Part shown: in pieces, positions 43,798 through 52,420 of the stretch
Layout: each line of letters opens with the position of its first letter
How positions within the stretch are numbered: position 1 is the first letter of the stretch
Source of the DNA: Thioclava indica
Lineage (GTDB): Bacteria > Pseudomonadota > Alphaproteobacteria > Rhodobacterales > Rhodobacteraceae
DNA: 64,000 bases
Assembly: GCF_000714545.1 (NCBI RefSeq)
Contig: NZ_AUNB01000051.1
Location: 62,001 to 126,000 of the forward strand
Reading direction: 5' to 3'
Notes under the pieces: model-generated
Database searches by the model: none
Told to the model about the DNA's origin: nothing
What the model saw: only the letters and a program-made list of their open reading frames with translations
Translations under genes and position numbers: made by a program

Positions 43798-45708
43798 TCA
43801 AAGGGCGATGCGGAGCTGCAAAAAACCCTCTGTGTCTAAACCTAACGGCGTCGCCACCAGCCCGCTTTGGCCCAGTGCGGCGAGGTGGTTGATGGCATCC
43901 GGGGCCGTGCGGCATATCACATTGGTGCCCGTCATCGCAGCAAAGCGCCAAACCTGTTGCGCCGCGATCTGCAACGGCTCTGATCTGCATGCCTCGTTCA
44001 TCAGCAGGTCGCGGATTTTCACGCTCTCGCCGGGCAGGGGGATGGGACGCGCGATCACGCCGAGACGCGCACATTGCGCAAGCCGATAGCTACTGCTTAG
44101 CAGCACAAATTTCTGCGTAGCTGCAACGGGTTGGCCTTGGTAACACAGCGCACTCACACGCCCCGGCCCGGCGTGGTGCAGATTTCCCTCGCTGTCGTAA
44201 AGCGGCGGGCGCGAGATATCGAACTCGTATGTCACCCCAAACATGACGTCGAAATTGTAACTCGGATAGGTTCTGTCGCGCAGCCAATGGTCTTGTGAGC
44301 CCGGTGAAATTTGATGAAAACTCCGCGCCGAATATTCCAGCCATTTGCGCAGTTCGGCGCCCGAAATCTCGATCGCGGCCAGCGTGTTGTTGAACAGATA
44401 GAGGTCGTCAATATGGTTGATCCGCAGCGGTCCGGGCGCGATGGCGACATAGTTCCCCGGCCCGCGCCGCCCGCCCGCCTTGAACGCGGACGCAGCGCAT
44501 AAAAGCGGCAGTTCGGATTCGGGCAACCCGGCCAAAGCGCGCGTGGCATAGCGCATCTGCGCATGTGCGACCAAGGTCATGCAGGGATCGGCCCCGAGCA
44601 GCGCGAAATAACTATGCAGCGGGCTTTCCAGCGTGCCGATTTCGCGCCGGATATGGGCCAACGTGCTGTGATGGGCACGCTCGCAGGCGGCGATCACGGC
44701 GGGGGCCTCAAGCGCGCGTGGCTTGCGCAATTCGGCCCGGTGGCGCGCGATGCGCCACCGCCCGCCCTCCGGTTTCGCAAGCGTCAGATCAAGCACGCCG
44801 AGATGGTCGCCAAAGGCCCCGGCATTAAGCGCGGGCTTGCCACTCAGCGTAGCGCGGATCGGATCGACACCCTCTGCGATAGGGGTTTTTGGATCAGGAA
44901 AGCACTGGTGGTCATGCCCGGCCAAAATCACGTCGATCCCGTCGATGGCGGCAATATCAACGGCGGCGTTCTCGGGCTTGCCGCAATGGGATGCAACAGG
45001 GGGCAGTGGGGCGACCCCGGTATGGGCCAGCGCGATCACCAAGTCGGGTTTGGCGGCCAAAATCGGCGCCATGAGGGCACGCGCGCACGCGACGCTGTCG
45101 CCAAAGCGAAAGCCATCCGCCCCCTCGCTTTGCACGAACGAGGCGGTTTGCTTTGGCAAAAAGCCGATCACGGCGATGCGCAGATGATGACAGGCCCCAT
45201 CGCTATCAAACATCTCGCGGTCCAGCATCACCCAAGGCGGCAGGACCAGCGCAGGGTGGGCGCGCTGCGCAGCATCCGAAAGCTCTAGATTGGCGCTGAC
45301 AATCGGGAAGTCGGCGGCATGCACGGATTGGTTGAGTTGCTCAAGGCCGAAATCAAACTCGTGATTGCCCAAATTTCCCGCGTCATAGCCCACCGTATTC
45401 ATCGCCGCGATCATCGGGTTGATGGCTTGGCGATCTGCGCCCGCGGCCTCTCCCCAAAGCTGGGTCAGGGGCGTGCCTTGCATAAAGTCGCCATTGTCAA
45501 ACAGCAGGCAATTGGGCGCTTGTCTTCGCGCCTGCGCAATCTCGCCCGCAAGAACTGCAAGCCCTGCGCCATCACTGGAGCGATCGGTGAAATAGTCATA
45601 GGCGCGCACATGACCGTGCAGATCCGTGGTCTCAAGAACACGCAGCGCGAGTGTCACCGTCTTCGCGCAGGCGTCATCCTGCGGCGCATGAAATGGCAGC
45701 CCTTCCAT
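43798..45708 (-). CDS. CpdB-like 2',3'-cyclic-nucleotide phosphodiesterase/3'-nucleotidase without signal peptide
   Basis: This 636-residue metallophosphoesterase resembles CpdB/UshA enzymes. The N-terminal catalytic domain has the metal-binding motifs ETTDLHGHV, FDNGDFMQGTPL, GNLGNHEFDFG and ILAGHDHQCFP (plus VIALAHTG). The C-terminal 5'-nucleotidase domain has ADPCMTLVAHAQMRYA, INHIDDLYLFNNTLAAIEISGAELRKWLEYSA (the substrate-base clamp region) and NFDVMFGVTYEFDIS, which match CpdB. The ATG at 45708 follows AAGGGATAG. CpdB is normally periplasmic; here the protein begins MEGLPFHAPQDDACAKTVTLALRVLETT, with no hydrophobic leader, and no upstream extension supplies one. Either it acts in the cytosol or the true start differs. 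Confidence 0.85.
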   Translation of the reverse strand: MEGLPFHAPQDDACAKTVTLALRVLETTDLHGHVRAYDYFTDRSSDGAGLAVLAGEIAQARRQAPNCLLFDNGDFMQGTPLTQLWGEAAGADRQAINPMIAAMNTVGYDAGNLGNHEFDFGLEQLNQSVHAADFPIVSANLELSDAAQRAHPALVLPPWVMLDREMFDSDGACHHLRIAVIGFLPKQTASFVQSEGADGFRFGDSVACARALMAPILAAKPDLVIALAHTGVAPLPPVASHCGKPENAAVDIAAIDGIDVILAGHDHQCFPDPKTPIAEGVDPIRATLSGKPALNAGAFGDHLGVLDLTLAKPEGGRWRIARHRAELRKPRALEAPAVIAACERAHHSTLAHIRREIGTLESPLHSYFALLGADPCMTLVAHAQMRYATRALAGLPESELPLLCAASAFKAGGRRGPGNYVAIAPGPLRINHIDDLYLFNNTLAAIEISGAELRKWLEYSARSFHQISPGSQDHWLRDRTYPSYNFDVMFGVTYEFDISRPPLYDSEGNLHHAGPGRVSALCYQGQPVAATQKFVLLSSSYRLAQCARLGVIARPIPLPGESVKIRDLLMNEACRSEPLQIAAQQVWRFAAMTGTNVICRTAPDAINHLAALGQSGLVATPLGLDTEGFLQLRIAL

Positions 45709-45926
45709 CACTATCCCTTTGCCGCTGTGGTGCGACTATATGCGACCGCTCGTTGACCGAGCTGGCCTATTCCCCTTGAATGCAACCTAAGGTAGAGCGT
45801 GAAAAATCGCTAGTCAGTAAATTCCCCGTGACCCGTTTTCCAAAAACATTATGCCGTTTTGCAACATCTCTGTGACTGGCCAAGCCCGTGCCGATATGGG
45901 ATGAGCGTTGCAAACGGAGTCCGGTC

Positions 45927-46922
45927 ATGCCTTTTGAGCGCGCACAAATTCCATCTGAGCAAGTCGATCTTCCCGCCTTTACCGGTGATACTGCGCTGGA
46001 TCGCTGTGGCGAGTTGCGCCGTGATCCGCAGGCTTTGGGCGTGTTGCGCGCGAAATCGGACACGCGCATCTTGCCGATCTGGCGGGGGCGGCCATTGCTC
46101 ACGCCCGAGGGGTTGGGCCTGCTGGCCTCTGATCATGTGCTGTTCGACACCCTCACTGGCCCCGAGATTTTTCTGGGTCGGTTAACGGGCGAAGTGGCGG
46201 GTGCTTTTTTCGCCCGCGATGTTTCGGCCCACGAGCTTGCCGGCCCATTGCCCGAGGGGGCTGCATTTTTCGACGCCAGCGAGCAGCATCACCCAAGCCT
46301 GCCCGACAGCTACCGCTTTGCCGAGCTGCGCGGCGCGATGGCGCGGCTGGATCCGCTGGAGGGCGAACTCGCCGCCACCGCGCGGTCGATGTTTGAATGG
46401 CACCGCACACATGGGTTTTGCGCCGTCTGCGGTGCGCCCAGCCAGATCGAGGATGCAGGCTGGCAGCGGCGCTGTTCCCGTTGCGGCGCGGCGCATTTCC
46501 CGCGCACCGATCCGGTTGTCATTATGATGATAACACGGGGAAATCGTCTGTTGCTGGGGCGCTCTCCGGGGTGGCCTGCGGGGATGTATTCCATACTTGC
46601 GGGCTTTATGGAGCCGGGGGAAACGGTGCAAAAGGCCGTGCGCCGCGAGGTATTTGAGGAAACTGGCGTGCAGGTCGGGGCGGTGCGTTTTGTCGCCTCG
46701 CAGCCCTGGCCTTATCCGTCTTCGCTGATGCTGGGCTGTCACGGCACGGCGCTAAGCGAAGAGATCACCGTCGATCCCACCGAGATTGAGGACGCGATCT
46801 GGATCACCCGCGAGCGGCTGCTGGAGGTCGTCGCAGGACGTGACGCGATGATTTCTCCGCCACGTATTGGCGCGATTGCGGGCTGGATGATGCGTCAGTG
46901 GCTTGCGGATCGTCTGGTTTAA
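45927..46922 (+). CDS. nudC: NudC, NAD+ diphosphatase (Nudix)
   Basis: NudC hydrolyses NAD(H) and removes NAD caps from RNA 5' ends. This 331-residue protein starts at the ATG at 45927 with GGAG upstream. It has an N-terminal domain, a zinc ribbon with C165, C168, C183 and C186 (CAVCG and CSRCG), the Nudix box starting GFMEPGETVQKAV and ending RREVFEETGV (about residues 226-248), and the NudC hallmark SQPWPYPSSLM just after it (SQPWPFPxS in most). The distance between zinc site and Nudix box is normal. It is followed 49 bases later by an SRPBCC gene on the same strand. Confidence 0.93.
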   Translation: MPFERAQIPSEQVDLPAFTGDTALDRCGELRRDPQALGVLRAKSDTRILPIWRGRPLLTPEGLGLLASDHVLFDTLTGPEIFLGRLTGEVAGAFFARDVSAHELAGPLPEGAAFFDASEQHHPSLPDSYRFAELRGAMARLDPLEGELAATARSMFEWHRTHGFCAVCGAPSQIEDAGWQRRCSRCGAAHFPRTDPVVIMMITRGNRLLLGRSPGWPAGMYSILAGFMEPGETVQKAVRREVFEETGVQVGAVRFVASQPWPYPSSLMLGCHGTALSEEITVDPTEIEDAIWITRERLLEVVAGRDAMISPPRIGAIAGWMMRQWLADRLV

Positions 46923-46971
46923 GGCCAGTTTGCCCGCGATTCTTCGGGATCAGGTGTAATGGAGTGAGCCT

Positions 46972-47445
46972 ATGAAGTTTTCCACCCGCAAAGATATCGC
47001 GGCCCCGGCCGATTTTATTTTCGACCGGCTGGCAGATTTCGGCTCGTTCGAACGGATCGCGATGCGCCGTGGAATTTCGCTCAAGCGTCTTGATACGCTT
47101 GTCGTTCCCGGCGCGGGGATGTCATGGGAAATCGGCTTTCGCTTTCGTGGGCGGGAGCGCCAGATGATCACCGATCTGGAGATTTTCGAGCGCCCCGAGA
47201 CGCTAACCTATGCGGGTAAATCCAGCAGCTTTGAGGCGCGTTTGGAAATGCTCGTGACCGAACTGTCCAAGACCCGCTCGCGCATTCTGACCGCGCTGGA
47301 AATCAAGCCGCGCACCTTGGGCGCGCGCCTGATGGTGCAATCGGCCAAGCTGGGCAAAGGTAATCTGGACCGGCGATTCGATGATCGTATCGGCCATTTC
47401 GCCCAGGATATCGAACGTCAGGCCGAAAAAGCCGCGCGCGTCTAA
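46972..47445 (+). CDS. SRPBCC family protein
   Basis: This 157-residue protein has the START/SRPBCC helix-grip pattern: MKFSTRKDIAAPADFIFDRLADFGSFERIAMRRG at the N-terminus (xxxxIxAPxxxVFxxxxD), central strands with GMSWEIGFRFRGRERQMITDLEIFERPETLTYAGKSSSFEARLEMLVTEL, and a long C-terminal helix that should close the cavity (AKLGKGNLDRRFDDRIGHFAQDIERQAEKAAR). Such proteins bind hydrophobic small molecules or lipids. No further function can be assigned. The ATG follows GGAGTGAGCCT. It converges with pheA, whose stop lies 12 bases beyond this one. Confidence 0.8.
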   Translation: MKFSTRKDIAAPADFIFDRLADFGSFERIAMRRGISLKRLDTLVVPGAGMSWEIGFRFRGRERQMITDLEIFERPETLTYAGKSSSFEARLEMLVTELSKTRSRILTALEIKPRTLGARLMVQSAKLGKGNLDRRFDDRIGHFAQDIERQAEKAARV

Positions 47446-47456
47446 GCCGCCGCGCG

Positions 47457-48326
47457 TTAGCCTTTGCGGCGCGGATCGGCGGGGTAAACGCCCAGAATTT
47501 CCAGATAATCGGTGAAGTAATCCAGCTCTTCCAGCGCCCGTGCAAGGGCGGGATCGTCGGGATGGCCTTCGACATCGGCATAAAACTGCGTGGCGGTGAA
47601 ATTGCCCCCCACCATGTAGCTTTCCAGCTTGGTCATGTTCACGCCATTGGTCGCAAATCCGCCCATCGCTTTATAAAGTGCAGCAGGGATGTTGCGCACG
47701 CGAAACACGAAAGTGGTCATCATCAGATCCCCGCGCGGGGTCAGATCGGCGGCTTTGCCCATGATCAGGAAACGCGTGGTGTTATGGGCGTTATCCTCAA
47801 TGTGGCGGGCGAGAATGTTCAGACCATAGGTTTCGGCGGCCATGTCTGACGCCAGAACCCCGACCTCACGCGTCTGCGCCTGCGCCAGTTCGGCGGCAGC
47901 TCCTGCGCTATCGGCTGCCGACTCGCCGCGAATGTTGTAGCGCGACAGGAAACTTGCCGCTTGCGGGATCAACACCGGATGCGCGCGCACCTTTTCAAGT
48001 TCTTCGATCTGCACGCCGGGCAGGGCCATCAAGCTGATATGAACGCGCACAAACGCCTCATCCAAGATGCGCAAACCGCTTTCGGGCAGCAGGCGGTGAA
48101 TATCGGCCACGCGCCCGTAAGTGGTGTTTTCCACCGGCAGCATCGCCAGATTCGCCGCGCCGGTTTTGACCGCGTCGATCACATCTTCAAAGCTGCGGCA
48201 CGGCACCGGTTCGAGTTCGGGGCGCGCGTCGCGACAGGCTTGGTGCGAATAGGCCCCCAACTCGCCCTGAAAGGCGATGCGCGCGCTCGCAGGGGTGCCC
48301 GAGGGCGTGGCGTGTTTATCTGACAT
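47457..48326 (-). CDS. pheA: PheA, prephenate dehydratase
   Basis: This enzyme converts prephenate to phenylpyruvate for phenylalanine synthesis. The 289-residue product starts at the ATG at 48326 with AAGGAA upstream; the longer frame is not supported. It has IAFQGELGAYSHQACR at the N-terminus, AMLPVENTTYGRVADIHRLL (the NS/NT substrate motif), and the catalytic motif NTTRFLIMG (TRF, about residue 200). The C-terminal ACT domain is MMTTFVFRVRNIPAALYKAMGGFATNGVNMTKLES followed by YMVGGNFTATQFYADVEG, for feedback control by Phe. It is a stand-alone dehydratase without chorismate mutase, as in related bacteria. Divergent from the cytochrome cy gene over 245 bases. Confidence 0.94.
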   Translation of the reverse strand: MSDKHATPSGTPASARIAFQGELGAYSHQACRDARPELEPVPCRSFEDVIDAVKTGAANLAMLPVENTTYGRVADIHRLLPESGLRILDEAFVRVHISLMALPGVQIEELEKVRAHPVLIPQAASFLSRYNIRGESAADSAGAAAELAQAQTREVGVLASDMAAETYGLNILARHIEDNAHNTTRFLIMGKAADLTPRGDLMMTTFVFRVRNIPAALYKAMGGFATNGVNMTKLESYMVGGNFTATQFYADVEGHPDDPALARALEELDYFTDYLEILGVYPADPRRKG

Positions 48327-48504
48327 CGGGCGGTTCCTTTCACGCGCAGGCCACAGCGCAGTTCGGGCCTGATCCGTGCCTAGCCCGCCTAGCCTGTGAA
48401 GAAAAGAGGGCATGGCCAAGCCCGTTCTTCCCGACGATGCAAGGGGCCTCACGCTGGGGAAACGGGGCGAAATCACGCGAAAACCGATCACGGCAAGTAA
48501 AGTT

Positions 48505-48529
48505 CGCTTGATTTGCCACACCTCAAGCG
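48505..48529. promoter_or_regulatory. Inverted repeat in the pheA/cytochrome cy intergenic region
   Basis: CGCTTGA and TCAAGCG form a seven-base perfect inverted repeat with an 11-base spacer, about 45-65 bases before the cytochrome start. It could be a regulator site; it does not match the FNR spacing. Confidence 0.3.
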
Positions 48530-48571
48530 GGTAGATGCAAGAGACGAATACGACATATCCAGGGGCGGAAA

Positions 48572-49123
48572 ATGTTCAACACGATGACCCTCACCAAACT
48601 GGCTGGCGCACTTTTGGGCGCGCTGCTGTTTTTTCTGCTGATGTCTTGGGCGTCAAGCGCGCTTTATCACACTGGCGAGGCCGAGGATCATTCCGGCGGC
48701 GAACATGAAGTCGCCGCTGCCGGCCCGACGATGTCCGCCGCGCCCGGCGATTTGCTGGCAACCGAGGGGGATGCGGACGAAGCCGAAACCGAGGCCGTGG
48801 AAATGATCGCGCTGGGCGATGGCGATGCGGGCAAGGGCGCAAAGGTTTTCAAGAAATGCGCCGCCTGTCACAAGGTTGACGGCAAGAACGGCGTTGGCCC
48901 CCACCTTGATGGCGTGATCAATCGCGCGGTCGCTTCGGTGGCTGATTTCAACTATTCCGACGCGATGAAATCGCATGGCGGTGAGTGGACGCTTGAGGCA
49001 ATCAACGACTATCTCACGAACCCCAAGGAATACGTTCCCGGCAACAAGATGTCCTTTGCTGGTCTCAAAAAGGCGGAAGACCGCAATAACGTGATCGCGT
49101 ATTTGCAGGAACACACCCAGTAA
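48572..49123 (+). CDS. cycY: Membrane-anchored cytochrome cy
   Basis: This 183-residue c-type cytochrome carries electrons from the bc1 complex to terminal oxidases. An uncleaved N-terminal signal anchor (about residues 8-30, KLAGALLGALLFFLLMSWAS) is followed by an acidic, Ala-rich flexible linker (about 33-80), which lets the head reach its partners. The heme domain has CAACH (C96, C99, H100), GVGPHLDGVINR, and the distal ligand Met160 in VPGNKMSFAG. This form is typical of Rhodobacter and Paracoccus (cytochrome cy/c552), and its divergent placement next to pheA also fits. The cbb3 oxidase encoded at 59941-63413 is a likely acceptor. Confidence 0.92.
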   Translation: MFNTMTLTKLAGALLGALLFFLLMSWASSALYHTGEAEDHSGGEHEVAAAGPTMSAAPGDLLATEGDADEAETEAVEMIALGDGDAGKGAKVFKKCAACHKVDGKNGVGPHLDGVINRAVASVADFNYSDAMKSHGGEWTLEAINDYLTNPKEYVPGNKMSFAGLKKAEDRNNVIAYLQEHTQ

Positions 49124-49146
49124 GGCGCGTTTGCGCAATCTGTTGC

Positions 49147-49178
49147 AAGGGCCGTTCCCGCGATGGGAGCGGCCCTTT
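49147..49178 (+). terminator. Terminator of the cytochrome cy gene
   Basis: AAGGGCCGTTCCC and GGGAGCGGCCCTT form a 13-base stem with one mismatch and a five-base loop, ending in TTT. Confidence 0.8.
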
Positions 49179-49287
49179 CACATTCGCGCGCGCCGCCTTA
49201 CAGTTTCGTAACTTGCCCGTGGGGGCATTGGGCCGCTAGCTTGGCCGCGATGCCGTCCCGGACGGTGTGACAACGGAGAAAATGTGA

Positions 49288-51228
49288 ATGGTGCAGGCGC
49301 GAGTGGCAGTAAAGTCGGGTGAGATGACGCAAGCAAACCCGATTGCAGGCAGCGCCTTGGCGTTGATTGCAGGGGCGATGATCTGGGTCGGGCTGGCGCT
49401 GGGCGCACATGCTCAAGAGGCAACGCCTGCTGCGGCGCAAGCCGATGCAGGGCAGGGCGATGTGATCACCACCTACGGCATCGCCACGCTGGGATCGCTG
49501 AGATACCCTGCCGATTTCGCCCATCTTGATTACGTCAACCCGGATGCACCCAAGGGCGGGGAAATCTCGGAATGGGCGCCCGGCGGCTTTGACAATTACA
49601 ACCCCTACTCGATTCAGGGACGCGCCGCCGCCTTGGCCTCGGCCCCGCTGGAATCGCTGATGACGGGCACCGCCGATACTGTCGGCGAGCTATACTGCCT
49701 GCTGTGCAAAACCCTTGAGTATCCGGCCAGTAAGGATTGGGTGATCTTCACACTGCGCGACGGGATCACCTTTTCGGACGGAACGCCACTCACCGCGCAA
49801 GATGTGATGTTTTCCTATGAGCAGTTGCGCGAAAAGGGACTTAGTTCGTTTCGCGCCGTGATCGCCCAGCAGGTAAAATCCGCCGAAGTGATCGACCCGA
49901 AACATATCAAATTCACCTTCATGCCCGACGCCCCGCGCCGCGATATCATTCAGGCCGTGGGCAGCCTGCCGGTGTTTTCCAAGGCGCAGTTCGAGCGCGA
50001 CAAGATCGACCTGTCGCAAACCTCGAAAGTGCCGTTTATCGGGTCCGGCCCCTACATGTTCGACAGCGTGAAAAATAACCGTGCGATCACATGGAAACGC
50101 AACCCCGATTACTGGGGCGCAAACCTGCCGATCAACAAGGGCCGATCCAATTTCGACACCATCCGCATCGAATATTTCGGCGATTACCAATCGGCGTTTG
50201 AGGGGTTCAAGGCCGGCACCTACACCTTTCGCAACGAAGCCAGTTCCAGCATCTGGGCCAATGGCTACAACTTCCCCGCGCTGGAAAAGGGCGAGGTGGT
50301 GAAGGCCGAACTGCCCGACGGCAATATCGCCTCGGGGCAGGCGTTTGTGATCAACCTGCGGCGCGCGAAATTCGACGACATTCGCGTGCGCGAGGCGCTT
50401 GGGCTGATGTTCAATTTCGAATGGTCCAACGAGACGCTGTTTTACGGCCTTTATGATCGCGTCGAGAGCATCTGGGAAAACTCCGATCTGCAAGCCAGCG
50501 GTAAGCCCTCGGAGGCGGAGTTGAAGCTGCTCACGCCGCTCGCCAAGGATCTGCCCAAGGGCGTGTTAACCGATGATGCGGTGATGCAGCCCGTGTCTGG
50601 CAAGCGTCAGTTGGACCGTAAAAACATGCGCAAGGCTGCCAAGCTGCTGGAAGAGGCGGGTTGGATCGTGGGCAGCGATGGGATGCGGCGCAATGCCAAA
50701 GGCGAGGTGTTGTCGGTTGCGATCCTGAATGACAGCCAGACCTTTGACCGGGTGATCACGCCCTACGTTCAAAACCTGCGCGCGCTCGGGATCGACGCCA
50801 AGATGGACCGCGTCGATGACAGCGAATATGAAAACCGCCGTCGCGCGCATGATTTCGACCTGATCACCACGCATCTCGGGCAAGACGAAATTCCCGGCTC
50901 TAATCTGCAGCAGTATTTCGGCTCCAAAAGCACCGAGGATGTGTTCAATGCGATGGGGCTGCAAAACCCCGCCATCGACACGCTGATCAAGTTGGTCGAG
51001 CAGGCGAAAACCCATGAAGAGCTGACCACCCGCGTTCATGCGCTTGATCGCGCCCTGCGCGCGATCCGCTTCTGGGTGCCGCAATGGTATAAGCCCACCC
51101 ACACGGTCGCCTATTACGATATGTACAAACATCCCGAAACCTTGCCCCCCTATTCGCTGGGAGAGCTGGATTTCTGGTGGTATGACGCCGAGAAGGCCAA
51201 GAAACTGAAGGCGGAAGGTGCGTTCTAA
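49288..51228 (+). CDS. yejA: Peptide ABC transporter substrate-binding protein, YejA-like
   Basis: This 646-residue periplasmic protein (SBP_bac_5 fold) binds oligopeptides. The ATG at 49288 follows GGAGAAAA; a second ATG at 49324 would also leave a complete signal peptide (SALALIAGAMIWVGLALGAHAQ). The YejA pattern begins TTYGIATLGSLRYPADFAHLDYVNPDAPKGGEISEWAPGGFDNYNPYS, which is diagnostic, followed by FTLRDGITFSDGTPLTAQDVMFSYEQL, PFIGSGPYMF, GQAFVINLRRAKFDDIRVREALGLMFNFEWSNETLFYGLYDRVESIWENSDLQASG and the C-terminal LRAIRFWVPQWYKPTHTVAYYD. It is the first gene of a yejABEF operon with a glycosyltransferase gene at the end. Confidence 0.92.
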   Translation: MVQARVAVKSGEMTQANPIAGSALALIAGAMIWVGLALGAHAQEATPAAAQADAGQGDVITTYGIATLGSLRYPADFAHLDYVNPDAPKGGEISEWAPGGFDNYNPYSIQGRAAALASAPLESLMTGTADTVGELYCLLCKTLEYPASKDWVIFTLRDGITFSDGTPLTAQDVMFSYEQLREKGLSSFRAVIAQQVKSAEVIDPKHIKFTFMPDAPRRDIIQAVGSLPVFSKAQFERDKIDLSQTSKVPFIGSGPYMFDSVKNNRAITWKRNPDYWGANLPINKGRSNFDTIRIEYFGDYQSAFEGFKAGTYTFRNEASSSIWANGYNFPALEKGEVVKAELPDGNIASGQAFVINLRRAKFDDIRVREALGLMFNFEWSNETLFYGLYDRVESIWENSDLQASGKPSEAELKLLTPLAKDLPKGVLTDDAVMQPVSGKRQLDRKNMRKAAKLLEEAGWIVGSDGMRRNAKGEVLSVAILNDSQTFDRVITPYVQNLRALGIDAKMDRVDDSEYENRRRAHDFDLITTHLGQDEIPGSNLQQYFGSKSTEDVFNAMGLQNPAIDTLIKLVEQAKTHEELTTRVHALDRALRAIRFWVPQWYKPTHTVAYYDMYKHPETLPPYSLGELDFWWYDAEKAKKLKAEGAF

Positions 51229-51262
51229 GCCACCCCGCCGCTAACCGAGCAGAGGGCCAGAT

Positions 51263-52420
51263 ATGGGCGCCTATATCCTGAGGCGATTGCTGATGGTGAT
51301 CCCCACATTGCTGGGGATTATGATCATCAACTTCACGCTGACGCAATTCGTCCCCGGCGGGCCGATCGAACAGGTGATCGCGCGCGTGCAGGGCGAGGCG
51401 GATTCGATGCGCAATATCTCGGGGGGCGGCGATGCGGGCACGCAGGGCCAGGGCGGTGTCGAGGATAGCGGCTATCAAGGCGCGCGCGGGATTTCCCCCG
51501 AATTGCTGAGTCAGCTTGAGGTGCAGATGGGCTACGCGCGCATCGTCTGCGATCCCGGTTTCACCGGCACCCCTGACTTGAAGAACCCCGTCTGCCACAA
51601 GGAAAAAATCCCCGGCTGGGAGCGGTTTTTCATCATGATGAAAAGCTATGCCACCTTCGATTTCGGCAAGAGCTTTTTTCGCAATGAAAGCGTGATCAAC
51701 TTGGTGCTGGATAAGATGCCGGTTTCGATCACGCTGGGGCTGTGGTCAACGCTGCTGGCCTATCTTATCTCGATCCCGCTGGGCATTCGCAAAGCGGTGC
51801 GCGATGGGTCAAAATTCGACACATGGACCAGCGGCGCGATCATCGTGGGCTACGCCATCCCCGGCTTTCTGTTCGCGGTGATGCTGATGGTTCTGCTGGC
51901 GGGCGGGTCGTATTGGAAAATCTTCCCGCTAAGGGGCCTGACCTCGGATGATTTCGACCAACTCAGCCTGATCGGCAAGGCGCTGGATTACCTGTGGCAC
52001 ATCGCGCTGCCCGTGACCGCCACAACGATTGCCAGCTTTGCGACGATGACCTTGCTGACCAAGAATTCCTTCCTTGAAGAGATCAACAAGCAATATGTCA
52101 TGACCGCGCGCGCAAAGGGGCTGTCTGAGAAAAAGGTGCTTTACGGCCATGTCTTCCGCAACGCGATGCTGATCGTGATTGCGGGCTTTCCGGCGCAATT
52201 TCTCGGCGTGTTCTTTGGCGCTTCGATCATCGTCGAGACGATCTTTTCGCTCGACGGGCTAGGCCTGCTGGGCTTCCAAGCGGCGGTGGAGCGCGACTAT
52301 CCAGTGATCTTTGGCACGCTTTATATGTTCGGGCTGATCAGCCTTGTGGTGAATATTCTGTCCGACCTGATGTATGTCTTTGTCGATCCGCGCATCGACT
52401 TTGAAAAGAGGGCCGGATGA
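51263..52420 (+). CDS. yejB: Peptide ABC transporter permease, YejB-like
   Basis: This 385-residue permease has an N-terminal helix (MGAYILRRLLMVIPTLLGIMIINFTLTQFVPGGPIEQ) and a periplasmic region of about 100 residues with GGGDAGTQGQGGVEDSGYQGARGISPELL and the KPFFxRYxxWExF-like segment ICDPGFTGTPDLKNPVCHKEK. The core helices include SITLGLWSTLLAYLISIPLGIRKAVRDGSKFD and the EAA loop KQYVMTARAKGLSEKKVLYGHVFRNAMLIVIAGFPAQF. This order is typical of YejB. yejE follows with a four-base overlap. Confidence 0.93.
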   Translation: MGAYILRRLLMVIPTLLGIMIINFTLTQFVPGGPIEQVIARVQGEADSMRNISGGGDAGTQGQGGVEDSGYQGARGISPELLSQLEVQMGYARIVCDPGFTGTPDLKNPVCHKEKIPGWERFFIMMKSYATFDFGKSFFRNESVINLVLDKMPVSITLGLWSTLLAYLISIPLGIRKAVRDGSKFDTWTSGAIIVGYAIPGFLFAVMLMVLLAGGSYWKIFPLRGLTSDDFDQLSLIGKALDYLWHIALPVTATTIASFATMTLLTKNSFLEEINKQYVMTARAKGLSEKKVLYGHVFRNAMLIVIAGFPAQFLGVFFGASIIVETIFSLDGLGLLGFQAAVERDYPVIFGTLYMFGLISLVVNILSDLMYVFVDPRIDFEKRAG

